Source: an uncultured Prevotellaceae bacterium (GTDB lineage: Bacteria; Bacteroidota; Bacteroidia; Bacteroidales; Bacteroidaceae). Taken from it: 52,098 nucleotides of DNA. Location: contig ONMI01000007.1 of NCBI GenBank assembly GCA_900318915.1, forward strand, positions 1-52,098. Reading direction: 5' to 3'. The translations under genes and the position numbers were made by a program. Each line of letters begins with the position of its first letter. Positions within the stretch are counted from its first letter, which is position 1. Shown piece by piece: positions 25,101-35,912 of the stretch. The notes under the pieces were generated by a model that was given only the letters and a program-made list of their open reading frames with translations, was not told the DNA's origin and did no database searches.

Positions 25101-26090
25101 ATGGAAAAAGTAGTTAGCGGCATCAGGCCAACCGGAAACCTGCATCTTGGCAATTATTACGGCGCAGTGAAGAGTTTTGTGAAAATGCAGGATGAATACG
25201 ACTGTCTGTTCTTCATTGCCGATTGGCACAGCCTTACCACCCACCCCAAACCCGATGACATACAGAACAGCGCCAGGACTATCCTGGCCGAATACCTGGC
25301 ATGCGGGCTCAACCCGGAAAAAGCTCCCATCTATGTGCAGAGCGACGTGAAAGAGACGCTGGAACTCTACCTGTTTCTGAACATGAACACCTATCTGGGC
25401 GAACTGGAACGTGTGACCACCTTCAAGGAAAAGGCACGCAAACAACCCGACAACGTGAACGCCGGACTGCTCACCTACCCCACCCTGATGGCTGCCGACA
25501 TCCTGCAGCACCGTGCACAAAAAGTGCCTGTGGGAAAAGACCAAGAGCAGAATATGGAAATGGCACGCAGATGCGCACGCCGGTTCAACAATATCTACGG
25601 GGTGGAATTCTTCCCCGAACCCCAGAATTTCTATTTCGCCGAGAAAGCGCTGAAAGTGCCCGGACTCGACGGCAGCGGCAAAATGGGCAAGAGCGAAGGC
25701 AACTGCATCTATTTGGCCGACGACGACAAGACCATCAAGAAAAAGGTGATGAAGGCCGTGACCGACATGGGACCTCAGACACCCAACAGCGAGCGGCCCG
25801 AAGTGATAGAAAATCTTTTCACTTTCCTCCGCCTCTGCTCCACACCCGACACCTTCGAGTATTTCGACGAAAAATGGAACGACTGCACCCTGCGCTACGG
25901 CGACCTGAAGAAACAGATAGCCGAAGACCTCTGCAAAACCATCGCTCCGATACGAGAGCGTATCAATGAATACAAGGCCAACAAAGAACTGCTCGACCGC
26001 ATCGCACGCGAGGGCGCAGAGCGGGCACGCCAAAGTGCTGCCGACACACTGAAAGAGGTGCGGCGCATCATCGGCTTCAGAGTTGGATAA
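25101..26090 (+). CDS. trpS: Tryptophanyl-tRNA synthetase
   Basis: 329 residues, normal bacterial length. A class I enzyme that charges tRNA-Trp. The HIGH-type motif is RPTGNLHLGNYYGAV (residues 9-23) and the KMSKS loop reads KMGKS, in SGKMGKSEG. The KMGKS variant keeps both lysines and the final serine. A -7 box TAAGTTTG at 25018-25025 gives a leader of about 70 bases. Two hairpins without T runs lie between its stop and the convergent ompA-like gene. Confidence 0.96.
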   Translation: MEKVVSGIRPTGNLHLGNYYGAVKSFVKMQDEYDCLFFIADWHSLTTHPKPDDIQNSARTILAEYLACGLNPEKAPIYVQSDVKETLELYLFLNMNTYLGELERVTTFKEKARKQPDNVNAGLLTYPTLMAADILQHRAQKVPVGKDQEQNMEMARRCARRFNNIYGVEFFPEPQNFYFAEKALKVPGLDGSGKMGKSEGNCIYLADDDKTIKKKVMKAVTDMGPQTPNSERPEVIENLFTFLRLCSTPDTFEYFDEKWNDCTLRYGDLKKQIAEDLCKTIAPIRERINEYKANKELLDRIAREGAERARQSAADTLKEVRRIIGFRVG

Positions 26091-26117
26091 GATAATTTTG
26101 CTTCCACAAGCAAAGGC

Positions 26118-26202
26118 GAAGGGCTGGAATCGGGATTCCGATTCCAGCCCTTCGTCTATCCACGGCACTATACAAAACGGGTGCCCTCATCACGAGGACA
26201 CC
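26118..26202. terminator. Two hairpins between convergent trpS and the ompA-like gene
   Basis: The first is a perfect 16-bp stem (26118-26133 with 26138-26153) around a GATT loop. The second (26176-26202, CGGGTG-CCTC paired with GAGG-CACCCG) has one mismatch. Neither is followed by a clear T run on either strand, so termination is inferred from position only. Confidence 0.5.
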
Positions 26203-26228
26203 CGAATCGATTGTATTATGTTTGGTGA

Positions 26229-27380
26229 TTATTTTGCAATCTCCACAGTGACGCGGCGGTTGAACTCGCACGGCGAGATAATCTGAACACCACCCTTGCC
26301 AACAGCAGTAATTCTGTCGCGGCTCACACCCATACCGACAAGCTCCTCGGTAATGGTCTTGGCACGCTCGTCAGACAGCCACTGGTTGTGCTCAGGATTG
26401 CTGGTGCAGCTGTCAGCATAACCGGTAACGAGAAGGTTCTTGCCATGCTTGAGAGCGAAGTTGGCCACCTCACGCACATCAACGAGGTCACGCTGGTAGG
26501 CAGGGCCGCTCTTGGTCTTGTCGCAGTAGAAGAACACGGTAACAGGATGAGCGATAACCTCGGAAACAGCCTTCGGCTCATTAGCCTTCTGGCGGAGCAG
26601 GTTGTTCAGACGGTCAATCTCACCGTTAGCATCGCTCAGCTGAGCGTTCAGGTCGTCGATCTGAGCCTGGCTGAGAGCCTTGATGGCAGCCACATCGGGA
26701 ACTTTGTCCCAAGTGCCCTTGCCAAGGTTGAAGGTAAGACCCAACTCAGCATAGAGGTTGTTGTCGTGGGTATCCCATCCACGGTTGCCGAAGTACTCGG
26801 GACCACCGTCGATGTCGCTCTCAAAGCGGTTCCAACCCAACTCAAGGTTCAGGAACACCTTGCGGCTCAGACGGAACTCATTGAGGATACCGGCGCTCAG
26901 GTCCATAGCATAGAGGTTCTTGGTCATGCAGCGGCCTACACCACCACCCACGAAGGGAATGAAACTCCAAACACGGTTAGAGTTGTAGCCAAGGAGCATA
27001 TTGCTCACATTAAACATGATGTGTTCGTTGATATTCCAGAATTTGGTGTCATTGTCGATGGGTTTGCCATTAATACCTCTCACAGCCTTTCCCCATACGC
27101 CATTCAACTTGGTGCGGAGTCCGAGACCCGGAGTAAACCACTTACCAATGGCAACCGACACACCCGGATGAGAACGGAAATCCTTCAGAGGGCTGATAGG
27201 CAAATCCTGTCCGTGCTCCTCAGCAGAATACCATGCATCCCAACGGGCATTGACTTGAATGAACCAATTGCTCCAGAATGAATTCGTAGCCACGCTATGC
27301 TGGAGTGTGGGGTCCTCGTCTTGAGCCATTCCGGCAAAAGACACGCTGGCAAAAGCCAGCACAATTAACAGTTTTTTCAT
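26229..27380 (-). CDS. OmpA-family outer membrane protein
   Basis: 383 residues. Signal peptide 1-19 (LLIVLAFASVSFAGMAQ). Residues 25-225 look like an eight-strand barrel with many aromatic strand ends. A short coiled coil follows (about 240-270, LNAQLSDANGEIDRLNNLL). The last 110 residues form an OmpA/MotB peptidoglycan-binding domain with VTGYADSCTSNPEHNQWLSDERA. It links outer membrane and cell wall. A -7 box TATCTTTG lies on the minus strand at 27446-27453, giving a leader of about 60 bases, fitting a well-expressed stand-alone gene. Confidence 0.92.
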   Translation of the reverse strand: MKKLLIVLAFASVSFAGMAQDEDPTLQHSVATNSFWSNWFIQVNARWDAWYSAEEHGQDLPISPLKDFRSHPGVSVAIGKWFTPGLGLRTKLNGVWGKAVRGINGKPIDNDTKFWNINEHIMFNVSNMLLGYNSNRVWSFIPFVGGGVGRCMTKNLYAMDLSAGILNEFRLSRKVFLNLELGWNRFESDIDGGPEYFGNRGWDTHDNNLYAELGLTFNLGKGTWDKVPDVAAIKALSQAQIDDLNAQLSDANGEIDRLNNLLRQKANEPKAVSEVIAHPVTVFFYCDKTKSGPAYQRDLVDVREVANFALKHGKNLLVTGYADSCTSNPEHNQWLSDERAKTITEELVGMGVSRDRITAVGKGGVQIISPCEFNRRVTVEIAK

Positions 27381-27551
27381 AACTTTTATATTAAAATTTT
27401 TAAAAAATAATCAGCAACACAATAAAATCTATCGAATTCTGCGGACAAAGATAGTAATTAATTTCTAATAACCTTGAATTTTTTGAAAAAAAAAGTGATT
27501 TATTCCACAAAAATTGCCTTTCTTGATAGGAAAAGGCCTACTTTAGGGCCA

Positions 27552-29384
27552 TTATCCCAGCAAATGCTCAATTTCGCTCTGTTTTAAGATACACAGTACA
27601 GGTTTGCCGTCGGGTGTAAGTGAAACGTTGTCACAAAGAAACAAATTATTGACAAGCGACTCCATTTCCTCATTGCTCAACAACTGTCCGGTAGGTATGG
27701 CGGCATTGCGGGCCAGGTCGAGAGCCAGGGCACTTTCCATCTGCTCTTTCACCGTGGGGGCCATCTCCATCACAGAGGCCACAAGATTACGCAGCAGGGC
27801 GGCGGCATTGAGTCCCTCCACACCAGCTGGTATGCCGTTGACAGAAAAACTTCCGCCGCCAAGGTCGGAGATGGAGAAGCCCATGGCCGTAAGTTGCGGC
27901 ATCATCCGGCTCAGTGTCTCACTCTCGGCACTGGAGAACTCCACCACCTCGGGGAAAAGCACTTTCTGGGTCATCCAACTGTGATTGCGCACCTTTTTCA
28001 TATATTCTTCATACAGCACACGGATATGGGCCCGATGCTGGTCGATAATCATGAGTCCCGACTTGACCGCAGTCATGATATAACGCCCTTTGTACTGATA
28101 GTGGACAGGCGACCGGTCTGTGACAATCTCACTGGCCGGGGTGGCCTCCATACCGCCGTCGGCTTCCTCCGGGGGGAAGAGCTCCTGCTCCTGCGTGTCG
28201 GAAGACCCCTGTGTTGGAGGATAGAGCGACTCCCACTCCTCCTGCCCCCACCCTGTCGAGGGTTTGGTCTTGAACGGATTGTACTGCGGGTTGTACTGAA
28301 CCTTAGGCAAGGAGCCCGTCCCTTCCATTCCCCCGGAGGAGAAAACAGGTATGTCGGGGCGGCCTTCGGTGTCAAAGTTTATCTGAGGCACCTCATTAAA
28401 CTTCCCCACGGCTTCTTTCACGGCTGCGGAGAGGATTTGCCAGATGGCCTGTTCATTGTCGAACTTTATCTCTGTCTTGGTGGGATGGATATTCACGTCG
28501 ATATCGGCTGGCGCCACATCGAAATAGATGAAATAGGGCACCTGCTCGCCCTGGGGCACCAGACGCTCGAAAGGAGCCATCACGGCTTTGCCGAAATAGG
28601 GATGCTTCATGAAGCGTCCGTTGACAAAGAAAAACTGATGAGCGCCCTTTTTACGGGCCGACTCGGGCTTGCCCACAAATCCGGAGATACGGCACACCGA
28701 GGTCTCCACCTCTACAGGCAGGAGGTCCTGGTTGATGCGCTTGCCATACACGGCCAGAATGCGCTGCCGCAGGCCCGACACGGGCAGGTCCATGAGTTGC
28801 ACGCCATTGCTGTGCAGGGTGAAGGCCACCTGGGGATTGACCAGCACCATACGCTCGAACACGGTGATGATGTTGTTGAGCTCGGTGACATTGGTCTTGA
28901 GAAACCTCCGGCGGGCCGGTACATTGAAAAACAGATTCTCTACCTTGAAGTTAGAACCGACAGGACACGATACAGGCTCCTGGCCGGAGAACCGAGAGCC
29001 CGAAAGGGTGAGCAGCGTGCCCACCTCATCCTCCTGCCGGCGGGTGCGCAGCTCCACCTGGGCCACGGCAGCGATAGAGGCGAGCGCCTCGCCCCTGAAG
29101 CCCATCGTGTGGAGGTCGAACAGGTCGTCGGCCTTCCTGATTTTGGAAGTGGCGTGCCGTTCGAACGAGAGGCGGGCATCCGTGGGCGACATGCCCTTCC
29201 CGTCGTCTATCACCTGAATAGAGGTGCGCCCGGCATCCATCACGATAACATCGATATGGTGGGCACCGGCATCGAGAGCATTCTCCACCAGTTCCTTCAC
29301 CACCGAAGCCGGCCGCTGTATCACCTCGCCGGCTGCTATCTGATTGGCTACCGAATCGGGTAGCAATTGTATGATATCACTCAT
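27552..29384 (-). CDS. mutL: DNA mismatch repair protein MutL
   Basis: 610 residues. The N-terminal GHKL ATPase has ENALDAGA (residues 34-41), DDGKGM and [14 protein letters not shown]. The C-terminal dimerisation domain begins around residue 420. The endonuclease motif DQHA(x)2E(x)4E reads [12 protein letters not shown]: Ala is Arg and the first Glu is Ile. The later CPHGRP-type motif reads TPDGKP. Metal-dependent nicking is therefore doubtful. It is the last gene of the guaB-to-mutL run, 4 bases after a small membrane protein gene. A short GGCC hairpin with TTTT lies just after the stop. Confidence 0.96.
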   Translation of the reverse strand: MSDIIQLLPDSVANQIAAGEVIQRPASVVKELVENALDAGAHHIDVIVMDAGRTSIQVIDDGKGMSPTDARLSFERHATSKIRKADDLFDLHTMGFRGEALASIAAVAQVELRTRRQEDEVGTLLTLSGSRFSGQEPVSCPVGSNFKVENLFFNVPARRRFLKTNVTELNNIITVFERMVLVNPQVAFTLHSNGVQLMDLPVSGLRQRILAVYGKRINQDLLPVEVETSVCRISGFVGKPESARKKGAHQFFFVNGRFMKHPYFGKAVMAPFERLVPQGEQVPYFIYFDVAPADIDVNIHPTKTEIKFDNEQAIWQILSAAVKEAVGKFNEVPQINFDTEGRPDIPVFSSGGMEGTGSLPKVQYNPQYNPFKTKPSTGWGQEEWESLYPPTQGSSDTQEQELFPPEEADGGMEATPASEIVTDRSPVHYQYKGRYIMTAVKSGLMIIDQHRAHIRVLYEEYMKKVRNHSWMTQKVLFPEVVEFSSAESETLSRMMPQLTAMGFSISDLGGGSFSVNGIPAGVEGLNAAALLRNLVASVMEMAPTVKEQMESALALDLARNAAIPTGQLLSNEEMESLVNNLFLCDNVSLTPDGKPVLCILKQSEIEHLLG

Positions 29385-29388
29385 TTTC

Positions 29389-29646
29389 CTAACTGATCAA
29401 CAACAATCCTGCCATAACGGCAAGTATCAGCAAAAGGACAATACGTCCCGTTGCTCTGGTGTGCCTGCGGCATCGCAAATTGCGGGTCTGCTCGGCCCAG
29501 TGCCGGGAGAACGACCGCCTCACATCGGCATCGCCGTCCTTCCCCTCTGCCTGGCGCATGAGGAGACTCACCCGCTCACTTCGCTCATCAGAATAGAGAT
29601 GATGCGGAGTATACCCTATGGGGCGCCGCACGCTGAACATACTCAA
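29389..29646 (-). CDS. Conserved small membrane protein between ostA-like gene and mutL, unknown function
   Basis: 85 residues. The N-terminal half is basic with a [20 protein letters not shown] stretch. The C-terminus is one membrane segment (about 66-84, [18 protein letters not shown]) preceded by an Arg-rich stretch. It overlaps the ostA-like start by 4 bases and ends 4 bases before mutL, so it is translationally coupled to both. Small genes with an RRP...YxDER start occur at this place in Bacteroidales as I recall; no function is known to me. Confidence 0.7.
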   Translation of the reverse strand: MSMFSVRRPIGYTPHHLYSDERSERVSLLMRQAEGKDGDADVRRSFSRHWAEQTRNLRCRRHTRATGRIVLLLILAVMAGLLLIS

Positions 29647-31352
29647 AACCCGCCTCCTTTCGAACCTGAAGCCGACAGCAGCGACCCTGCCCGGCTGGTG
29701 GCAGCCGCTGTGGTGCGCGGTTGGTCGTGCACCCCGGGTATGAAGTAGATGTCGTCTTTATGGCGGGGCCGAAGGAAATCAAACCAGCCGAAAGAAGGCA
29801 AGTATTCTGACGAGGGCGGTATCTGCGTCATGGGATAGAGAACCACCTCCGACTTCGATGCCCATATCTTCTCCAGCGTCCGTTGCTCATCGAGATACAT
29901 TCTGAGCGTATCGGTTTCCAAATAGTTGAGTCCTATCAGGGTGCTGTCTTTGTCATCCACAGGATAGTAGATGGTCTGCACATTGCCTCTGGCCTCACAC
30001 TTCCGGAGCACGCCGTCGGTAAAGTAGGCATTCATCAGCTTCGAGGCTATCTGGTTGTAGTGCTCACCGTCGCTCATCAGCTCAGCAGAGAGGGCATCGC
30101 CCTCCACGACAGCCTCGCGGACGGTGGAATCGTTCATGTACACGGTGATGGTCTTGCCGGAGAGCTGGCGGCCCATATTCCACACCACCGGCCCCACATG
30201 CATGGTCATGCTGCTGTCGCGCGAGCAGAGCACGAGCGAGTCGCACACGGCCTGTATGTCGTTCCTATACACGCGTACCTTATTATAACAATACACCTCG
30301 CGGTACATGCTGTCGGTATTGATGTAGAAAGTCTTCAGACGAATGGTGTCGGCATGGAGATACAGGGTGTCGGCCTGTGAATAGTCTACAAATACCGGAT
30401 TTCTTGTGGCCAGGCCCACACCCAGTCCGTCGTTGTACTCACACTCATCGGCGGTGAGGCGGTTCTTGTTTTTCTTGTCATCGTAGAACACCCTGCCCCT
30501 ACCCTTGCTCTGCGCGGTGCCAGAATCGTAGTAAAGGCTGTCGCCCGTAATGGTGTGTGTGGCATCAGCGATGGTGGAATGGTCGAAGAGCTCGGCCCGG
30601 TCAGTATTGAGGTAATAGTAGCAGTTGGTGGTCGTCACGTCATACCCGTCGGCGATGGAATGGATGACCGAAGGCTTTTTACTGCCGTTCTCATCCTCTA
30701 TCATGCCCACTACCTGGGCACGCTCTATGCGGGAGTCGTAATAGAGTGTGTCGGTGGTGATGACGTGGGTCTTGGTCTTCAGTGTCACGTCATAGAAGAA
30801 ACGGGCTTCCTTCGTGTTCATGTCATAACGTCCCCAGTCGCTGTTGAGCCTCACGCCCTTGGCCTTGTCCACAAAGGTACCGCCTTCAGCATAGTAAACG
30901 AAGTTGAATTTCCGGTCCAGATTCAGGCTGTCGGTGGTGAGCACAGAGGTCTTGTGATGGGTCACCTTCACATTTTTCCTGGCATACACCATCTCCACAT
31001 CGGGGCGGCCGTCGTAGAGGGCATAGTCGCTCACCAGCTCCAGGGTGTCGCCCTGCAGCATGCGCACATGGCCGAAAGCCTCAAACGAGTTGGCATCCTG
31101 ATTGAAGTAGGCGCTGTCGCAAGACAGCCGGGTGCCCGCATGGCGGAACCTGACATTGCCCTTCACTATCTGCACCCCTCTGCGCGCATACTCATCATAC
31201 GACAGGTTGTCGGCATGCTCCAGGAAGATACGTTCGTCATTGTGTCGCTGGGCCTGCAGGCCTGCAGGCATAAACAGGTAAAACAGGCACAGAATCATGA
31301 CAATGATTCCATGCCCGCCAGATATAACGGTGCTATGGTGAGACGCTGTCAT
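29643..31352 (-). CDS. OstA-like (LptA/LptD-type) LPS transport protein
   Basis: 569 residues. Signal peptide or anchor at about 17-34 (IIVMILCLFYLFMPAGLQAQ). The rest is a series of beta-jellyroll-like repeats with recurrent 'D(S/T)LxYD' and 'GxVxxxxxD' units (GNVRFRHAGTRLSCDSAYF, GHVRMLQGDTLELVSDYALYDG). This fits the OstA/LptA fold that carries lipopolysaccharide across the periplasm. The C-terminal 40 residues are Ser/Gly/Arg rich. It lies between surA-like and mutL with 4-base overlaps at both ends. It is larger than E. coli LptA, as usual in Bacteroidetes. Confidence 0.85.
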   Translation of the reverse strand: MTASHHSTVISGGHGIIVMILCLFYLFMPAGLQAQRHNDERIFLEHADNLSYDEYARRGVQIVKGNVRFRHAGTRLSCDSAYFNQDANSFEAFGHVRMLQGDTLELVSDYALYDGRPDVEMVYARKNVKVTHHKTSVLTTDSLNLDRKFNFVYYAEGGTFVDKAKGVRLNSDWGRYDMNTKEARFFYDVTLKTKTHVITTDTLYYDSRIERAQVVGMIEDENGSKKPSVIHSIADGYDVTTTNCYYYLNTDRAELFDHSTIADATHTITGDSLYYDSGTAQSKGRGRVFYDDKKNKNRLTADECEYNDGLGVGLATRNPVFVDYSQADTLYLHADTIRLKTFYINTDSMYREVYCYNKVRVYRNDIQAVCDSLVLCSRDSSMTMHVGPVVWNMGRQLSGKTITVYMNDSTVREAVVEGDALSAELMSDGEHYNQIASKLMNAYFTDGVLRKCEARGNVQTIYYPVDDKDSTLIGLNYLETDTLRMYLDEQRTLEKIWASKSEVVLYPMTQIPPSSEYLPSFGWFDFLRPRHKDDIYFIPGVHDQPRTTAAATSRAGSLLSASGSKGGGF

Positions 31353-32770
31353 CTCACCCAGCCCTGATATTCGAATTTGCAGTCCTTATAGCGCTCGTCC
31401 ATACGCACATAGGTGTTTTTGATCTTGTCCATCACCCAATGGTTGATTTTTTCCTCACGGCGTTTGGCCAGCACAACATCCTTCATGGTCTGGAAGTCTT
31501 CGGTGATGGAGGCGCGGTGACTGTCGGTACGCGACTTGAGCAGCACGATGGCGCACACCTTCTTGCCTTTCGAATTGATCATCTCAAAAGCACGGGAGAT
31601 CTCACCCACCTGCAGTTTCTCCACCTCGCGCGCTATCTCAGTAGGAAGGTCCTGCATACGGAACCTGGAGGTGCGCACATTCTCAGTGGCATTGGCCATG
31701 AGGCCGTGGTTGCTGCGGGTGTCCTTGTCGTCGGAGATATAGGTGGCAGCCTCGTCGAACGAGAATTTGCCGGCTCTTATGTCATCGGCCACAGAGTCGA
31801 GCCGGAGAGCGGCCTGCTTGAGCATCTCACTCGACACACGGGGCTTGAGCAGAATATGCCTCACATTGATACGCTCGCCGCGGCGGTCTATGAGCTGTAT
31901 GATGTGATAGCCGAACTCTGTCTCCACAATCTTGGAGATTTTCTTCGGGTCGGTGAGGTTGAAGGCCACATTGGCAAAAGCGGGGTCGAGCGCAGCCCTG
32001 GGCGTATAGCCTATCTCACCGCCCTGGCTGGCTGAGCCGTCTTCCGAGTAGAGGCGCGCCATAGTGGCGAAGGTGGTCTCACCCTTGTTCACACGCTCGG
32101 TATAATCGCGGAGAGCATTCTTCACCCGGTTCACCTCCTCGGCTTCCACACGGGGCTCTTTGGTGATAATCTGCACCTCCACGGTGGTGGGCACCATGGG
32201 TATGCTGTCGTCGGGCAGGTCCTTGAAGTAGTTTCTCACCTCGGCCGGCGACACAGCGATGTCCTTCACCAGCTCCTGCTTCATCTTCTGAATGAGTTCA
32301 CGGTTCTTGAAGTCGTCGTGCATCTCCTGACGCATCTGGGTGAGGCTCTGTCCGCGGTATTCCTCCAGTTTCTCGCGCGATCCTATCAGTTGTATCCAAT
32401 AGTTGATTTGGTCTTCTATGCTTTGGGTGATTTCCGACTCGGTCACCTCGATACTGTCGATGGCAGCCTGGTGCAGAAACAGTTTCTGCACGGCCAGCTG
32501 CTCTGGTATCACGCAGTCGGGGTCGCCCTTCCAGTTCACGCCCTCTGCCTCGGCCTGCAACCGCATGGCCTCCACGTCCGACTTGAGGATGGCCTCATCG
32601 CCGACCACCCATATCACTTCGTCGACAATACTGGCCACATGGGGTTTCTTGGCGGCCGTGGAGTCGTCGGCTTCGGCATGGCTCCATGCAGACAGTCGGC
32701 CGGCACGGCTTTGTCCGGCCAGGGCCACCACCAATGCCGTAGAGATGATATAAAGCAGGTACTTATTCAT
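31349..32770 (-). CDS. surA: SurA-like periplasmic peptidyl-prolyl isomerase/chaperone
   Basis: 473 residues. Signal peptide 1-23. An N-terminal chaperone segment (VDEVIWVVGDEAILKSDVEAM, typical of SurA) is followed by two parvulin-type domains: residues about 180-275 (ending FGYHIIQLIDRR) and about 278-385 (INVRHILLKPRV). SurA helps outer membrane proteins fold. It stands between a second parvulin gene and the ostA-like gene, with a 4-base overlap to the latter, so an envelope-assembly operon is clear. The symbol is by family resemblance. Confidence 0.87.
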   Translation of the reverse strand: MNKYLLYIISTALVVALAGQSRAGRLSAWSHAEADDSTAAKKPHVASIVDEVIWVVGDEAILKSDVEAMRLQAEAEGVNWKGDPDCVIPEQLAVQKLFLHQAAIDSIEVTESEITQSIEDQINYWIQLIGSREKLEEYRGQSLTQMRQEMHDDFKNRELIQKMKQELVKDIAVSPAEVRNYFKDLPDDSIPMVPTTVEVQIITKEPRVEAEEVNRVKNALRDYTERVNKGETTFATMARLYSEDGSASQGGEIGYTPRAALDPAFANVAFNLTDPKKISKIVETEFGYHIIQLIDRRGERINVRHILLKPRVSSEMLKQAALRLDSVADDIRAGKFSFDEAATYISDDKDTRSNHGLMANATENVRTSRFRMQDLPTEIAREVEKLQVGEISRAFEMINSKGKKVCAIVLLKSRTDSHRASITEDFQTMKDVVLAKRREEKINHWVMDKIKNTYVRMDERYKDCKFEYQGWVR

Positions 32771-32790
32771 GTAGATTTATTTTGGAGCGG

Positions 32791-34221
32791 CTAGTGTTTG
32801 TTGACAGTAGCCAACACTTCTTTGTTCACACTCACTTTATAACGTTGGCGGAGCGTTTCTACCCAAGCCTTCTCCAGTTCGTCCTGATAGTCGGCCGTCA
32901 CCTGTCCGCGCACGTCGGTATAGTCCTGGGGTGCCTTTATTTTCTTTCCAAACACAGCATCGATGGGATAGTCTTTGGTGGGTTTCACCTCTACGTCTTT
33001 CTTGAACACCTCGCGGTCAACGAGCGAGTTGTCGCCCACTTTGAAGATGCCCTTCACCACACGGATGCGTATCACGGAGTCGGCGTTGAAGGTGGTGCGC
33101 AGCTTCTCGTTCCACTCGGAGAACGGCAGTTTCTTCACGGCCTTCTTCACAGCCTTCACATCAGCCTTGTCTTTCACATGATAGGCGATGCCCTTGAAGC
33201 GGGGGGCGTCCCAAGCATAGTTCTTACGGTGCTTCTTGAAGTAGTTTTCAAGTCCCTTCTCGTCTTTGGCGGCCTTCTCCCACACCTCGCGGTTGCTGAT
33301 CTCATAGAGCAGCAGTCCGTCGTGATACTCGCGTATCAGGTTCTCCAGGTCAGAGTCTTTGGCGGCCATTTCCTGGGCGCGCTGGTCCATGAGCGCCTCC
33401 TCGGTGAGACCGGCGTTCTCCGAGCTGGCCACGATTTCATGTATCTTGTCGTTGATGATTTTCTCACGCAGACCACGGCGGTCTATGAAAGTGAGGATGT
33501 CCGAGCGCAGCGAGTCGTAGGGCAGGAACATCTTGCGGTCTTCCATCTTGATGATGTGGTAGCCGAAGGGCGACTGCACCGGTGCGCTCAGCTCACCCTT
33601 CTGCAGGGCCCAGGCTGCTTTTTCAAACTCAGGCACGGTCTGGCCCGGCTGAATCCAACTGAGGTTGCCGCCACGCTGAGCCGAACCGGGGTCGGCGGAG
33701 TGCTGGCGCGCCAGCTCGGCGAAGTCGGCACCACCACGCAGGGCCTGGTAGATGGAGTCGGCCTTCTGCCGGGCTGCATTCTGCTCCTGGGTGGTAGCTT
33801 TCTGGTCGGTACGTATGAGGATATGCGACACATTGACCAGTCCGCCGAGCGAGTCGACATAATGCTGGGTACGGTCGTAGATGTTACGTGCTTCCTTCTC
33901 CACGTCGGAGTCGTCGATGAACGAGGGTCTTATCTGTTGGTCGCGGTATTGCAGAAACTCGCGGCGGAACGACGACAAGGTGTCGTAATGGGCGTCGAGA
34001 GCGGCAGCCACCTTCAGTTTATAGTTGATGAAGAGGTCTACATACTCCTCGACCGACTTTTTCTCTATCACACCCTCCGAGTTGTTCTTGTTGTAAGAAT
34101 ACTCAAACTCCGAACGGGTCACGGGTTGCCCATTGATGACCATTATCACAGGGTCATCAGCCTGTGCGAGCGCCACTGCGCTCACAAGCAGCATCAACAA
34201 GCTAAAGAAATTTCTTCTCAT
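32791..34221 (-). CDS. Periplasmic parvulin-type peptidyl-prolyl isomerase
   Basis: 476 residues. Signal peptide 1-20 (LLMLLVSAVALAQA). It starts with a SurA-like N-terminal helical segment (MVINGQPVTRSEFEYSYNKN), then a parvulin domain (about 128-230) from VNVSHILIRT to FGYHIIKMEDRK with the GGNLSW and FGYHII hallmarks. A degenerate second half follows. It acts in the periplasm on outer membrane protein folding. It lies 26 bases after guaB and 20 bases before the surA-like gene, all minus. Confidence 0.88.
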   Translation of the reverse strand: MRRNFFSLLMLLVSAVALAQADDPVIMVINGQPVTRSEFEYSYNKNNSEGVIEKKSVEEYVDLFINYKLKVAAALDAHYDTLSSFRREFLQYRDQQIRPSFIDDSDVEKEARNIYDRTQHYVDSLGGLVNVSHILIRTDQKATTQEQNAARQKADSIYQALRGGADFAELARQHSADPGSAQRGGNLSWIQPGQTVPEFEKAAWALQKGELSAPVQSPFGYHIIKMEDRKMFLPYDSLRSDILTFIDRRGLREKIINDKIHEIVASSENAGLTEEALMDQRAQEMAAKDSDLENLIREYHDGLLLYEISNREVWEKAAKDEKGLENYFKKHRKNYAWDAPRFKGIAYHVKDKADVKAVKKAVKKLPFSEWNEKLRTTFNADSVIRIRVVKGIFKVGDNSLVDREVFKKDVEVKPTKDYPIDAVFGKKIKAPQDYTDVRGQVTADYQDELEKAWVETLRQRYKVSVNKEVLATVNKH

Positions 34222-34247
34222 AAATGCTATGTTTTTTCTCTTGGTCT

Positions 34248-35735
<1,488 letters not shown>

Positions 35736-35827
35736 TTAAAATTTATTGCGTGCAAAATTAGCAATAAAAATTCAGAAGAAAGGTGGTTGACACTGTTTTT
35801 CTTGATGAATTAATACGTTTTAACGTG

Positions 35828-35867
35828 CGTTCCACATCATCGATATCGCTTTCGATGATGTGGAACG
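35828..35867. repeat. 16-bp perfect inverted repeat between recQ and guaB
   Basis: Arms 35828-35843 and 35852-35867 match over all 16 bases around an 8-base centre. A small CGGGC/GCCCG hairpin lies at 35889-35904. It is 45 bases after the recQ stop and about 100 before guaB. No T run follows on either strand. Confidence 0.7.
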
Positions 35868-35912
35868 TAGAAAAGGCACTCGGAGCCTGACGGGCATATG
35901 CGCCCGATGCGG

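Noticed and set aside
29643-31352. Full LptD outer-membrane protein
   Set aside because: Only OstA-like repeats are present; there is no long C-terminal barrel, and 569 residues is too short for LptD.
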